Shown here one piece after another: positions 33,827 to 42,262 of a stretch of 64,000 nt of DNA (position 1 is the first letter of the stretch; each line of letters begins with the position of its first letter). A program made the translations under genes and the position numbers. The stretch lies in assembly GCF_001429045.1 (NCBI RefSeq), contig NZ_LMHY01000003.1:59636-123635 (forward strand). Reading direction: 5' to 3'. Origin of the DNA: Pseudomonas sp. Root71. GTDB taxonomy: Bacteria; Pseudomonadota; Gammaproteobacteria; Pseudomonadales; Pseudomonadaceae. The notes beneath the pieces are model-generated. The model saw nothing but the letters and a program-made list of their open reading frames with translations. It did not search any database and was not told the origin of the DNA.

Positions 33827-35149
33827 TTACCAGATAGGCAAGGTGTAGAGCACCTGGAACCGGGTCTGGTTTTCGTCACGAAAGGCCGTACCGCTCGGGA
33901 AGTCGTTGCGATAGATCGCCTTGCGCGCCAACAGCCCGACGTTTTTCAGCGGACCGCTCTGAATCACATAACCCAGTTCCATCTGGAATTCGCGCTCTTT
34001 GCGGTCCTCGGCGTTGAAGGCGGCCAGCTCAATGTTGTCGCCGCGCACGTAACGCAACCTTCCCTTCAAGCCGGGCACCCCGGACGCGACGAAGTCGTAG
34101 TCATAGATCGCTTGCCAGGTGCGCTCCTTGGCGTTGAGAAAATCCGAAGCCATGGTCTGTTCGCTCATGCCCATCAACTCCGTGCCGGAGATGTAGGGCG
34201 TCGCCGTGTCGCCGCTGGAATGCATGTAGCCGAGGCTCACACGGTGCCCGCCGAGGCGGTAGCCGAACAATGCCGAGAGGTTGCGGTTGTCCACCTCACC
34301 CGCTTTGGCGGCGCCATCCTCACGGCTGAAAAAACTGCGCAAGTCACTGGTGAACACACCGTCGCCGAGCGGCAGGTTGTGCAGCAGCGCCAGGGTGTCC
34401 TGTTGGTACAACTCGGCCACCTCCGCATGGTAGGCGCGCAGACTGAGTTCTTTGTTGACCTGATAATCGCCCCCCACGTACGCCAGATGCGAGGTCGTGG
34501 CGGCGCCGTTGAATCGCCGGTTTGGCGTGGCGATACTCATGGCCTGATAGTCCGTGGAATCGCGCTTGTTGATGCGGTCGATGTAGCCGGTGTTGAGGGT
34601 CAGGCCATCGAAATCTTTGGAACTGAGGGTCGTGCCGCGAAAGGTCTGTGGCAACAGTCGCGATGGGCTGGCGAAAGCGAACGGCAGGAAAATCGAGACA
34701 TCGCCGCTCTTCACCGTGGATTGGGCAAATCTTAGTTTGGCTGTCGGGGCGAGCCGTGAATATTCATCCGCCGCGCGCTTGTCGCTGGCCGACACCGGCA
34801 ACAACTCGGTGCCGCTGCGATGCGGCGCGGAGTCGAGCTTGACCCCCAGCAACCCGCGAACGTCCAGACCGAAACCCACAACCCCTTCGGTAAACCCCGA
34901 CTCCATGCCAAGGATGAACCCCTGGGCCCACTCCCGCGCAGCAGACTTGGCCCCGCCATCCTTGTAGTCACGGTCCATGTAGTAATTGCGCAGGGTCAAG
35001 TTTGCGTGACTGTCCTCGATAAACCCCTCGGCCCGCAGCTCAGAGGGCAGAACGCTGACGCCTAGCAGTGCCACGACCCACCCTGGATGGACACTGCAGA
35101 CGCAGGGAAGTGACGCTACGGAACCGCTGTTCATAGGGCGTTTTGGCAT
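33827..35149 (-). CDS. OprD family outer-membrane porin (aromatic acid uptake)
   Basis: The 440-residue protein has an N-terminal signal region (SVHPGWVVALLGVSVLPSEL, cut near RA). It opens with the OprD-type FIEDSHANLTLRNYYMDRDY and KSAAREWAQGFILG, and ends with FQVLYTLPIW, a C-terminal beta-signal with terminal aromatic residue. OprD-type porins pass small carboxylates; members next to hydroxycinnamate operons serve aromatic acid entry. It faces marR and is divergent from the MFS gene. Confidence 0.9.
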   Translation of the reverse strand: MPKRPMNSGSVASLPCVCSVHPGWVVALLGVSVLPSELRAEGFIEDSHANLTLRNYYMDRDYKDGGAKSAAREWAQGFILGMESGFTEGVVGFGLDVRGLLGVKLDSAPHRSGTELLPVSASDKRAADEYSRLAPTAKLRFAQSTVKSGDVSIFLPFAFASPSRLLPQTFRGTTLSSKDFDGLTLNTGYIDRINKRDSTDYQAMSIATPNRRFNGAATTSHLAYVGGDYQVNKELSLRAYHAEVAELYQQDTLALLHNLPLGDGVFTSDLRSFFSREDGAAKAGEVDNRNLSALFGYRLGGHRVSLGYMHSSGDTATPYISGTELMGMSEQTMASDFLNAKERTWQAIYDYDFVASGVPGLKGRLRYVRGDNIELAAFNAEDRKEREFQMELGYVIQSGPLKNVGLLARKAIYRNDFPSGTAFRDENQTRFQVLYTLPIW

Positions 35150-35479
35150 GTTCGATGTCCACTTTTTATTGTTGTTCGTGGGTGCCGGATCCGCACGGGA
35201 CTGCCGGCTTCACGACCAGAGAATGGAAACAGCCAAGGGTCGCCGTCAATCGCAGATGACCGATAATCGAACATTAATATTATTATCTATTTTCACATAA
35301 CCATCTGAATGCATTCTTAATAGACTGTTTTTAAACACTTTATTTGTGTTTTTTACAATTTTCAGGACGGTGTTCTTTTTTTAGTTATCTTTGTTATCTT
35401 AATCACCAGCGGTCAGCGACGGCACCCCAAACACATGGCGGGCTCGACTGCATAACAAAAACAACAATGAGGTTCACCC
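35150..35479. other. 330-base divergent region between porin and MFS genes
   Basis: The region is markedly AT-rich between about 35260 and 35400 (runs of T and TATTATTATC), consistent with back-to-back promoters. I see no gene or clear operator in it. Confidence 0.5.
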
Positions 35480-36697
35480 ATGGACAGTCCATCGCGTCGC
35501 TCGACGCTGACAATCGCTTTGTGCTTTATCGTTGCGCTGATCGAGGGGTTCGATCTGCAGGCTGCCGGCACCGCTGCCGCGGGATTGCGCCAGAGCTTTG
35601 CCCTGGACCCGAAGATGATGGGCTGGGTGTTCAGCGCCGGGATCATCGGCCTGCTGCCGGGTGCGTTTTTTGGCGGCTGGGTGGCCGATCGTATCGGCCG
35701 CAAGAAAATCCTCGTCGGCGCCGTGCTGCTGTTTGGTGTCTTCTCGCTCTGCACCGCCTATGTCGAGAACTACTCCAGCCTGCTGCTGGTGCGCTTCATG
35801 ACCGGCCTGGGCCTGGGTGCCGCCCTGCCCAACCTGATTGCCTTGTGTGCCGAGGCCGTGAGCGAGCGCCATCGCGGTACCGCCATCAGCGTCATGTACT
35901 GCGGCGTGCCCTTGGGCGGCGCGCTGGCGGCCGTGGTGGCGATGTTTTCCAGTGAGCACTGGCAAACCACCTTCATCATCGGCGGTCTGACGCCCTTGCT
36001 CGTAGTGCCGCTGATGGCCCTGCTGCTGCCCGAATCCACCGCGTTCCGCCAGCAACACATCACGACCAGCAGCTCACGCTCGTCTACCGCTCAGGCGCTG
36101 TTCGGCGAAGGACGCGCACGCTGCACGCTGGCCTTGTGGTTGAGCTACTTCTTCACCCTGACCGTGATGTACATGCTGCTCAACTGGCTGCCTTCACTGT
36201 TGCTGGAACAGGGCTTCACCAAGCCCCAGGCAGGCATGGTGCAGATGCTGTTCAACATCGGCGGCGCCATTGGTTCGCTGCTCGGCGGGGTGATGCTGGA
36301 CCGCTGCAACGGCCTGAAAGTGGTCCTGTTCGTGTACGCCGGGGTGTTGGCGGCGCTGGCCGGGGTCGGCCTGTCGGTGGGTATCGTGCCAATGGCCATC
36401 GCCGGGTTTGCCGTCGGGTTGTTCGTCATGGCCGCACAGCTGGTGCTGTATGCATTGGCGCCCCCTTCCTACCCGACATCGGTGCGCGCCACCGGAGTCG
36501 GCGCGGCCGTGGCCATCGGCCGGCTCGGCTCGGTGGCAGGCCCCCTGGCCGCCGGCCAGATCCTCGCCGCCGGTGCCGGCACCACGGGCGTGCTGCTGGC
36601 AACGTCACCAGGGCTGGTGATCGCCGCGCTGTCGATCCTGACCGTGATCGCCCGCAACGGAGCGACCACCGAGTCTCAACCGCAAGCGGCAAACTGA
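35480..36697 (+). CDS. MFS aromatic acid:proton symporter (AAHS family)
   Basis: The 405-residue twelve-helix transporter carries the AAHS hallmarks: an early acidic residue in LIEGFDLQAAGTAAAG (about 22-37), the loop 2-3 motif GGWVADRIGRKKIL (about 66-79), and MTGLGLGAALPNLIALCAE. Relatives such as PcaK, VanK and MhpT import benzoate-type and phenylpropanoid acids. With the porin and ech-vdh-fcs it completes an uptake-and-degradation set for ferulate-type acids. A strong terminator follows. Confidence 0.9.
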   Translation: MDSPSRRSTLTIALCFIVALIEGFDLQAAGTAAAGLRQSFALDPKMMGWVFSAGIIGLLPGAFFGGWVADRIGRKKILVGAVLLFGVFSLCTAYVENYSSLLLVRFMTGLGLGAALPNLIALCAEAVSERHRGTAISVMYCGVPLGGALAAVVAMFSSEHWQTTFIIGGLTPLLVVPLMALLLPESTAFRQQHITTSSSRSSTAQALFGEGRARCTLALWLSYFFTLTVMYMLLNWLPSLLLEQGFTKPQAGMVQMLFNIGGAIGSLLGGVMLDRCNGLKVVLFVYAGVLAALAGVGLSVGIVPMAIAGFAVGLFVMAAQLVLYALAPPSYPTSVRATGVGAAVAIGRLGSVAGPLAAGQILAAGAGTTGVLLATSPGLVIAALSILTVIARNGATTESQPQAAN

Positions 36698-36725
36698 GCT
36701 CCGTAACCTGGGTCGCAGAAATGAA

Positions 36726-36757
36726 AATGCCCGGCAATTGGCCGGGCATTTTTTTGA
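36726..36757 (+). terminator. Rho-independent terminator after the MFS gene
   Basis: AATGCCCGGC, loop AATTG, GCCGGGCATT, then a run of seven T. It is the clearest intrinsic terminator in the window. Confidence 0.9.
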
Positions 36758-36792
36758 CCACCGAATCAGCCTCAATCGATGCGCATCAATGA

Positions 36793-37242
36793 CTAATCAG
36801 TACAAGGGAGACGGTTAAGCACCTTGCGCAGATAGCTCGCCGATGCGGGGCACAAATGCTTGAATTGAACGGTCTGGGTGATCACCTCAGGTGCCTCGTC
36901 CCTGCCAAGCAGTTCGTACCCATTGGCAGCGAAAAAACCAGCAGCGCCCTGGGTCAGCAGGTGCAACCGGATTACACCTTGAGAGAGCGCCAAGCGTTCC
37001 AGTTCAGACAACACCGCTTTACCCAGCCCCTCCCCACGATGCGTCTCACAAACGACTATCGAGCGCAGCAACAGATCGGAACCCGCACCTTCGAGCCCTC
37101 CATAAGCCACCCATTGCCCATCCACTTCAAACCGGTAAAACTGTCGATCCGGTTCGCTGACATCACTGAAGGGCAGCCCTGCCTGGCTTAATGATTTGCG
37201 CAGATGGTCCATTTCATTCAGCGCTACTTTTCTTGTCTCCAT
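36793..37242 (-). CDS. GNAT N-acetyltransferase, ArsN2-like
   Basis: The start at 37242 (METRKVALNEMDHL) has an AAGGGTGGACC ribosome site and gives 149 residues. The acetyl-CoA motif is RSIVVCETHRGEGLGKAVL. The C-terminal FFAANGYELLGRDEAP, followed by QFKHLCPASASY, resembles the arsenic-resistance acetyltransferase ArsN2, which characteristically ends in a LCPASA motif. An ars operon lies elsewhere (62.7-64 kb), not here. It is divergent from the PchB-like gene. Acetyltransferase is firm; the arsenic link rests on the tail motif. Confidence 0.75.
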   Translation of the reverse strand: METRKVALNEMDHLRKSLSQAGLPFSDVSEPDRQFYRFEVDGQWVAYGGLEGAGSDLLLRSIVVCETHRGEGLGKAVLSELERLALSQGVIRLHLLTQGAAGFFAANGYELLGRDEAPEVITQTVQFKHLCPASASYLRKVLNRLPCTD

Positions 37243-37386
37243 GGTCCACCCTTGTTTGGCTCGCTGACATCCAATGCTAGCAGGCTCAATGAAGTGGCCA
37301 GGCAGCTCAATAGCCGCCCTCACGAAAGACCGCGCGCCGTTACTTCTTCCGAACCCACGAACATCTCAGCAAACGGAGTCACCTAC

Positions 37387-37707
37387 ATGGACGTTATCAA
37401 TCAGTTGCAGCCCGAAGAGTGTGCAGGCATGGAGGATATCCGACGCGAAATCGATGCCCTTGACCAGGTTGTCATCAAGTTGTTGGGCAAGCGCTTTCAC
37501 TACGTACTGGCTGCCTCGAAGTACAAGACCTCAGTGACTTCGGTGCGTGCTCCGGAGCGTTTCAAGGCCATGTTGGCGACACGACGCGAGTGGGCCGAGG
37601 CTGAGGGCCTGAGCCCTGATGTAATCGAGAAGATGTACAGTGACCTGGTGAACCACTTCATTGCAGAAGAAATGAAACACTGGGCGGCTCATCAATCCGA
37701 CACCTGA
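37387..37707 (+). CDS. PchB-like isochorismate pyruvate lyase / chorismate mutase
   Basis: The start at 37387 (MDVINQLQPEECAGME) follows GGAGTCACCTAC and gives 106 residues. It is an all-helical AroQ-type protein with the PchB pattern. This comprises IRREIDALDQVVIKLLGKR (about 20-38), the Lys-bearing loop of the ASKYKTS segment with V-RAPERF, the middle segment REWAEAEGLSPDVIEKMYSD, and C-terminal HFIAEEMKHW. PchB splits isochorismate to salicylate and pyruvate. No isochorismate synthase (pchA) or siderophore gene is nearby, so substrate supply must be elsewhere. A stand-alone chorismate mutase role is the alternative. Confidence 0.82.
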   Translation: MDVINQLQPEECAGMEDIRREIDALDQVVIKLLGKRFHYVLAASKYKTSVTSVRAPERFKAMLATRREWAEAEGLSPDVIEKMYSDLVNHFIAEEMKHWAAHQSDT

Positions 37708-37779
37708 CTCTAAAGTCCGGGCTGTTCGCCATGGGTCGGTCGCGAGCCCGGCGACGGCAGAATTGAAGGGGGCAATAGA

Positions 37780-37795
37780 GCGCTCGAACGAGCGC
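37780..37795 (+). terminator. Perfect hairpin downstream of the PchB-like gene
   Basis: GCGCTCG-AA-CGAGCGC lies 72 bases after the stop and before the convergent binding-protein gene. No T-run is present, so termination is uncertain. Confidence 0.4.
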
Positions 37796-37827
37796 CCTGT
37801 TCAAACTAACGACGACGCGCTACCTGG

Positions 37828-37887
37828 CGCCGTTATCGGGCACCGTTACCGGGCACCGTTACCGGGCGCCGTTACCGGGCGCCGTAG
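37828..37887. repeat. 13-bp tandem repeat at the 3' end of the binding-protein gene
   Basis: Four and a half copies of a 13-bp unit (C(A/G)CCGTTACCGGG, plus strand) run from 37828 to 37887. They cover the last codons and the stop (37872-37874) of the minus-strand gene, so the Tyr-Gly-Ala-Arg-stop coding end has been copied repeatedly into the 3' flank. Confidence 0.85.
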
Positions 37888-38660
37888 ACGTCAAAGTCGA
37901 AGTACTTGTTGTTGATCCGCGCGTAAGTACCGTTGGCGAGAATGGTTGCCAGGGCTTTGTTCAAGTCTTCGCGCAACGCGACATCCTCCTTGCGCAGACC
38001 AAGGCCATCACCGACGCCGAAGAAGCCCGGGGCATCCAGAGTGGCACCGGCAAATTCATAGTCCTTACCCGCCGCTGTCTTCAAGAAACCGTAACTGGCT
38101 TGAATGGCACCCTGCAACGAGGCATCAAGTCGCCCCACGACCAGGTCGGCGTATACCTGATCCTGATTTTGATAGGAAAGAACGTCCACGCCTTTGGCAC
38201 CCCAAACCGCTTTGGCGTAGTGCTCCTGGGTCGAACCCTGCTCCACACCAATGCGCTTGCCCTTGAGCGATTCGAGGGTCGGCTGTAATCCCGATCCACG
38301 TTTGGCCACTAACCGTGCCGGAGCATTGGAGACCTTGTCGGTAAACGCAATCTGCTCCAGGCGTTTGGGTGTGATGGTCATCGACGACGCCACCGCATCG
38401 AACTTGCGCGCCAGCAGTCCCGGGATCATCCCGTCCCAACTGCTTTCCACCCAGACGCATCGGGCTTTCAGTTCGGCGCACAACGCCTCGGCGATGTCGA
38501 CCCCAAAGCCGGTCAGCGTGCCATCCTGGTTCTTGTATTCCAGCGGTGGATACGTCGGGTCCACCCCCAATTTCAACACTTTGCCAGACCAGTCGGCCGC
38601 CCCCGCCAGGCTCGAGGCCGTCAGGAACACCAGGGAAACGGCTGCAATCATCTTGTTCAT
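37872..38660 (-). CDS. ABC transporter substrate-binding protein (family 3)
   Basis: The 262-residue protein has a signal peptide (MNKMIAAVSLVFLTASSLAG, cut near AGA) and the family 3 pattern: LKLGVDPTYPPLEYKNQDG, LTGFGVDIAEALC, FDAVASSMTITPKRLEQIAF and RIGVEQGSTQEHYA. It resembles lysine/arginine/ornithine- or opine-type binding proteins. It follows the M20 amidohydrolase gene on the same strand after 59 bases, without permease or ATPase genes. It may bind the substrate or product of that hydrolase. The coding end lies in a 13-bp tandem repeat. Confidence 0.88.
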   Translation of the reverse strand: MNKMIAAVSLVFLTASSLAGAADWSGKVLKLGVDPTYPPLEYKNQDGTLTGFGVDIAEALCAELKARCVWVESSWDGMIPGLLARKFDAVASSMTITPKRLEQIAFTDKVSNAPARLVAKRGSGLQPTLESLKGKRIGVEQGSTQEHYAKAVWGAKGVDVLSYQNQDQVYADLVVGRLDASLQGAIQASYGFLKTAAGKDYEFAGATLDAPGFFGVGDGLGLRKEDVALREDLNKALATILANGTYARINNKYFDFDVYGAR

Positions 38661-38719
38661 TTTTATTCCTCTTCAGGCCGCAGATTTTTTACCGGCACAA
38701 CGGGCGAAAATGCGCTGTC

Positions 38720-39889
38720 TCAACACAGAAAACGTTCGACCAACTTGACCCAATAGCTGGCGCCCACCGGCAGGCAGTCGTCATTAAAGTCGTAGCCGGG
38801 GTTGTGCAGCAGGCACCCGCCCTCTCCCTCGCCATTGCCGATCACCAGATAGCTGCCGGGGCATTTTTCCAGGACAAAAGCAAAGTCCTCGCTGGCCGTG
38901 AACGGTCGCAAGTCATCGATCAGGTGTTCCTCTCCCAGCCAGTCGCGGGCGACTTCATGGGCAAATGCTGTCTGTTCGGGATCGTTGATCAACACCGGAT
39001 GGCAATGCTGGTAATCGATGTCGACCCGGGCGCCAAAACTCTCGGCCTGGCCCTTGACCAATTCAGTGATTCTGACCTCCAGCAAGTGGCGAATCCCGGG
39101 GGTCAGAGCGCGTACGCTCAGGCTCAGGTCGGCGCTGGACGGGATGACATTCGAGGCGCTCCCGGCATGCAGGGAGCCCACCGTGATAATCGCCATCTCC
39201 TGCGGGTTGACGTTGCGCGAGACGATACTTTGCAGGGCCATCACGATCGAGGCAGCGACCACCACCGGGTCGACGGCTTTGTGCGGCACCGCGCCATGGC
39301 CACCGTTGCCGATGATTTTGATGTTCACCGTGTCGGCGGACGCCATGAATGGTCCGCTGTAAAAACCCAAATGCCCGACGGGATAACCCGGCACGTTATG
39401 CATGGCGAAGATCGCGTCGCACGGAAACCGTTCGAGCAGCCCGTCCTCCAGCATTTTCCTGGCACCGCCCAGCCCTTCTTCCGCCGGTTGGAAAATCAGG
39501 TGCACGGTGCCTTTGAACGCCCGTGTCCGGGCCAGATACTGACCGGCTGCCAGCAGGACTGCTGTATGACCGTCGTGACCGCAGGCATGCATGGCACCGT
39601 CGAGCCGGCTGGCATAGGGCAAACCGGTGGTTTCCTGTATCGGCAACGCATCCATGTCAGCGCGCAAGCCAATGGACCGACCCTCGCCATTTTCCAGGGT
39701 GGCAACGACCCCGGTCTTGCCCACCCCGGTGCTGACCTCAAAGCCCCACTGAGTCAAACACGTTGCAACCAGTTCACTGGTGGCGAATTCTTCAAAACCC
39801 AGTTCAGGGTGCGCGTGAATGCTCTGGCGTATCGCGATCATTTCATCTTGCATCGCGGCAATACCAGGCAGGACCAGGCCGGCATCCAT
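38720..39889 (-). CDS. M20 family amidohydrolase (hippurate hydrolase/aminoacylase type)
   Basis: The start at 39889 (MDAGLVLPGIAAMQDE) has a GGAGAACACC ribosome site and gives 389 residues. Metal-binding and catalytic motifs of the M20D group are IHAHPELGFEE (about 25-35), HACGHDGHTAVLL (about 100-112), PAEEGLGGA and AMHNVPGYPVG. It removes an acyl group from an N-acyl amino acid or similar amide. It is divergent from a LysR gene, with a sharp operator-like dyad between them, and upstream of the binding-protein gene. Confidence 0.9.
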   Translation of the reverse strand: MDAGLVLPGIAAMQDEMIAIRQSIHAHPELGFEEFATSELVATCLTQWGFEVSTGVGKTGVVATLENGEGRSIGLRADMDALPIQETTGLPYASRLDGAMHACGHDGHTAVLLAAGQYLARTRAFKGTVHLIFQPAEEGLGGARKMLEDGLLERFPCDAIFAMHNVPGYPVGHLGFYSGPFMASADTVNIKIIGNGGHGAVPHKAVDPVVVAASIVMALQSIVSRNVNPQEMAIITVGSLHAGSASNVIPSSADLSLSVRALTPGIRHLLEVRITELVKGQAESFGARVDIDYQHCHPVLINDPEQTAFAHEVARDWLGEEHLIDDLRPFTASEDFAFVLEKCPGSYLVIGNGEGEGGCLLHNPGYDFNDDCLPVGASYWVKLVERFLC

Positions 39890-39989
39890 GGGTGTTCTCC
39901 TTCGACAGGGGCTGTGCAGCAGCGAATGCGCTGTTGGGGTCGATCTTAGGGAACGGACGCTGGGCTGGGGAGGCGCAGTTTGGTTATGA

Positions 39990-40008
39990 TGACAACCATG
40001 AGTTGTCA
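39990..40008. promoter_or_regulatory. Operator-like dyad between amidohydrolase and LysR genes
   Basis: TGACAAC-CATGA-GTTGTCA is a perfect 7-bp inverted repeat, 13 bases upstream of the LysR start. The position fits autorepression and control of the divergent amidohydrolase gene. Confidence 0.6.
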
Positions 40009-40021
40009 CCAGGGTGAGCAG

Positions 40022-40975
40022 ATGAAACTGCATCAATTGCAGGCGCTGATTGCCAGCGCCGAAACCGGCAGTATCCGCGCGGCCGCTCGTTCGCTGCAGA
40101 TTTCCCAGGCCGCTGTGACCAAAGCGTTGCGCGAATTGGAAACCAGCCAGCAGCTACCGCTGTTTACCCGAACCGCCAGCGGTCTGAACTTCACCGAATA
40201 CGGCAAAGTGCTGCTGACTCACGCCCGGCTGGTGATCAAGCAACTGGAGCACGCACAGACCGAGCTTGATCACATGCGTGGCAAGGCTCAAGGCCGGCTC
40301 TGCGTCGGGATCACCCCATGGGTCGCCCTGACCTTCCTGCCCGAAGTCGTGTCGGTGTTTCGCGAACGTATGCCACAAATCAAGCTGGAACTGTTCGAAA
40401 GCCTGATGGCCGTTGCCCAACCGCTGCTGCGCGACGGCAGCATGGACTTCGCGATTGGCCAACTCCATCCCACACAATCGAGTCAGGAGTTCGCCTGCGA
40501 AACCTTGCTCGATTACCAGACCTCGGTGTTGGTCCGCGAAGGTCACGCCCGACAGCATGCGCGATCGATCCACGAGTTACTGGAAGAAAACTGGACCCTG
40601 AACTACGCGCCGGACGGGCACGATGGGCTGATGCAGGAACTGTTCTGGAAACACGGCGCGCAAATTGATGAGAATCGAATCGTGCGTGCTCATTCACTGG
40701 CCATTTTGCAGATGATGGTCGAGCGGGCCGACATGTGCACCTGGGGGCCGTCCATCGTAAGCACAGCCCCGCCATTTCTGGGGCGTGTGGTATCACTGGG
40801 GCTGACTGAGCAGTTCGAGCCCCGACAGCTGAGCATCGTGACTCGCCGCAATGGCGCACTGAGCAATCCGGCGGTCTGCTTCACCGAATGCCTGTTACAG
40901 GTCATTCGGCGCCATGCGCGCTCGGCCAAAAAGGAAGACCGCGCGCTGTTTGAAACCTTACGGCTGCGGCTGTGA
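40022..40975 (+). CDS. LysR family regulator of the amidohydrolase operon
   Basis: The start at 40022 (MKLHQLQALIASAETG) follows AGGGTGAGCAG and gives 317 residues. The helix-turn-helix is IRAAARSLQISQAAVTKALR and the rest is the LysR effector domain (RLCVGITPWVALTFLPEVVS...). It is divergent from the M20 gene. The likely effector is an N-acylated amino acid or its product, by analogy with the neighbouring enzyme; nothing in the protein shows this. Confidence 0.9.
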   Translation: MKLHQLQALIASAETGSIRAAARSLQISQAAVTKALRELETSQQLPLFTRTASGLNFTEYGKVLLTHARLVIKQLEHAQTELDHMRGKAQGRLCVGITPWVALTFLPEVVSVFRERMPQIKLELFESLMAVAQPLLRDGSMDFAIGQLHPTQSSQEFACETLLDYQTSVLVREGHARQHARSIHELLEENWTLNYAPDGHDGLMQELFWKHGAQIDENRIVRAHSLAILQMMVERADMCTWGPSIVSTAPPFLGRVVSLGLTEQFEPRQLSIVTRRNGALSNPAVCFTECLLQVIRRHARSAKKEDRALFETLRLRL

Positions 40976-41243
40976 GGTGACCCGACAGTTTTATGTCTGA
41001 TACGTCAGGACGTCTTTGGGCCGAATCTGGCCGCAGGTACCGGCGACAAGCGTTCTCTTCTGACTGATTCCTGCACGTGGCGACAGGCGGCTCTCGGCCA
41101 AAAATGGCCGGTGGTCGTTGCATTACGATTGTCGCCTGCGTTTGGCTAAGCTTAATAAATCAGGGCGAACTGAAACCTTGAGTGATAGCGGCCATCAACG
41201 GATCTGGATCGGCCTCAAGGCGGCACTCCCAAGGGAGACGACT
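40976..41243. other. 268-base intergenic region with a diverged interspersed motif
   Basis: Around 41082-41109 it carries GACAGGCGGCTCTCGGCCA, a relative of the short motif seen at 51971, 53734 and 47487. No gene is seen. Confidence 0.4.
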
Positions 41244-41534
41244 ATGTACGCAGTTATAAGAACCTACCTGGGTACTGGAGCAAAGGAGCTTTTCGGGCTG
41301 TTGGAACAGCGTAATGCCGACGTCGAAGCGACCCTGCGGACAGTACCTGGCCTCGTCAGCTACACACTGTTGAATACGGGTGATGGTGGCACGTCGGTGA
41401 CTGTTTGCACGGACAAGGCCGGCAGCGATGCGAGCCTGAAAGTCGCGCGTGAATGGATTCAGAAAAATGCATCGAATATTCACTCGAACCCACCGATCGT
41501 AACGGAAGGTCCGGTCATTGTGCAGATCAACTAG
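41244..41534 (+). CDS. Small hypothetical protein, dimeric ferredoxin-like (ABM-like) fold likely
   Basis: The start at 41244 (MYAVIRTYLGTGAKEL) follows GGGAGACGACT and gives 96 residues. The pattern IRTYLGTGAKELFGLLEQRN, then LRTVPGLVSYTLLNTGDGGT and TVCTDKAGSDASLKVAREWI resembles short stress-response proteins of the antibiotic-biosynthesis-monooxygenase-like fold (strand, helix, strand, strand, helix). No catalytic residues can be named. It lies upstream of a DUF1269-type gene and the cytochrome oxidase operon. Confidence 0.65.
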   Translation: MYAVIRTYLGTGAKELFGLLEQRNADVEATLRTVPGLVSYTLLNTGDGGTSVTVCTDKAGSDASLKVAREWIQKNASNIHSNPPIVTEGPVIVQIN

Positions 41535-41671
41535 CGTCCGGTCCGCATGATGGTGAGTGCTATACTTTTTTTCAGATTGCACGAGGTGTGCAACGTTCCC
41601 CCCCACAGTACAGCTACCGACTGCTGCCGGACATCGGAGGTCTACAGCAAACCCGAAACGGGAGGTGTGGC

Positions 41672-42232
41672 ATGAATCGACACTATTACATCAGTGACAA
41701 TCTCAACGATCTTGAAAACGTTGAATATGAACTGGAAGCCAGCGGCATCAATTCCGAACAGATCCATGTACTCAGTGAAAAAGTTGCTGATGTAGAAGAA
41801 CATCACCTCCACGAGATCAGTTCGCTAATGGAACAGGATGCTGTTCATTCTGGTGAGATTGGTGCGGTGATCGGCGTGCCACTCGCGGCACTTGTCCTGG
41901 GCGGCGCCTATTGGATGGGCTGGACCGAATCCCCCGCAGGCTGGATGCCCTTTATTTTCCTTGCCATTGTTGTATTGGGCTTCTGCATCTGGGAAGGCGG
42001 CTTTTTTGGGTTCCAGGTGCCGAACACTCACTTCCGCAATTTCAAACAGGCAGTAAAAGAAGGTAAACATATCTTCTTCGTGGATGTTGAACCGAATCAG
42101 GAATCGGTACTGGACCAGGTAATCAAACAGCATCCGAAGCTGAAGATTGCCGGCACCGGAACTGCAGCCCCCCACTGGACAGTGGCCTGGCAGCACAAAT
42201 GGCATCAGTTCAAGCGAGTGATATCGGGTTAG
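41672..42232 (+). CDS. Two-helix membrane protein with N-terminal GS17M/DUF1269-like domain
   Basis: The start at 41672 (MNRHYYISDNLNDLEN) has a GGGAGGTGTGGC ribosome site and gives 186 residues. The N-terminal segment (LNDLENVEYELEASGINSEQ, then IHVLSEK) is of the kind often annotated as a general stress or magnesium-transporter-like domain. Two hydrophobic helices follow (IGAVIGVPLAALVLGGAYWM, and MPFIFLAIVVLGFCIWEGGFFG) and a soluble tail with HIFFVDVEP. It is convergent with the oxidase operon. The function is unknown. Confidence 0.7.
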   Translation: MNRHYYISDNLNDLENVEYELEASGINSEQIHVLSEKVADVEEHHLHEISSLMEQDAVHSGEIGAVIGVPLAALVLGGAYWMGWTESPAGWMPFIFLAIVVLGFCIWEGGFFGFQVPNTHFRNFKQAVKEGKHIFFVDVEPNQESVLDQVIKQHPKLKIAGTGTAAPHWTVAWQHKWHQFKRVISG

Positions 42233-42262
42233 CCAGGAGACTCAAGGCCATCCGACAGCTGC

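Noticed and set aside
37828..37887. CRISPR-like repeats
   Set aside because: The 13-bp copies are directly adjacent without spacers, so it is a simple tandem repeat.
38546..39949. 467-codon plus-strand ORF opposite the M20 amidohydrolase gene
   Set aside because: The opposite strand shows M20 metal motifs; this frame shows none.
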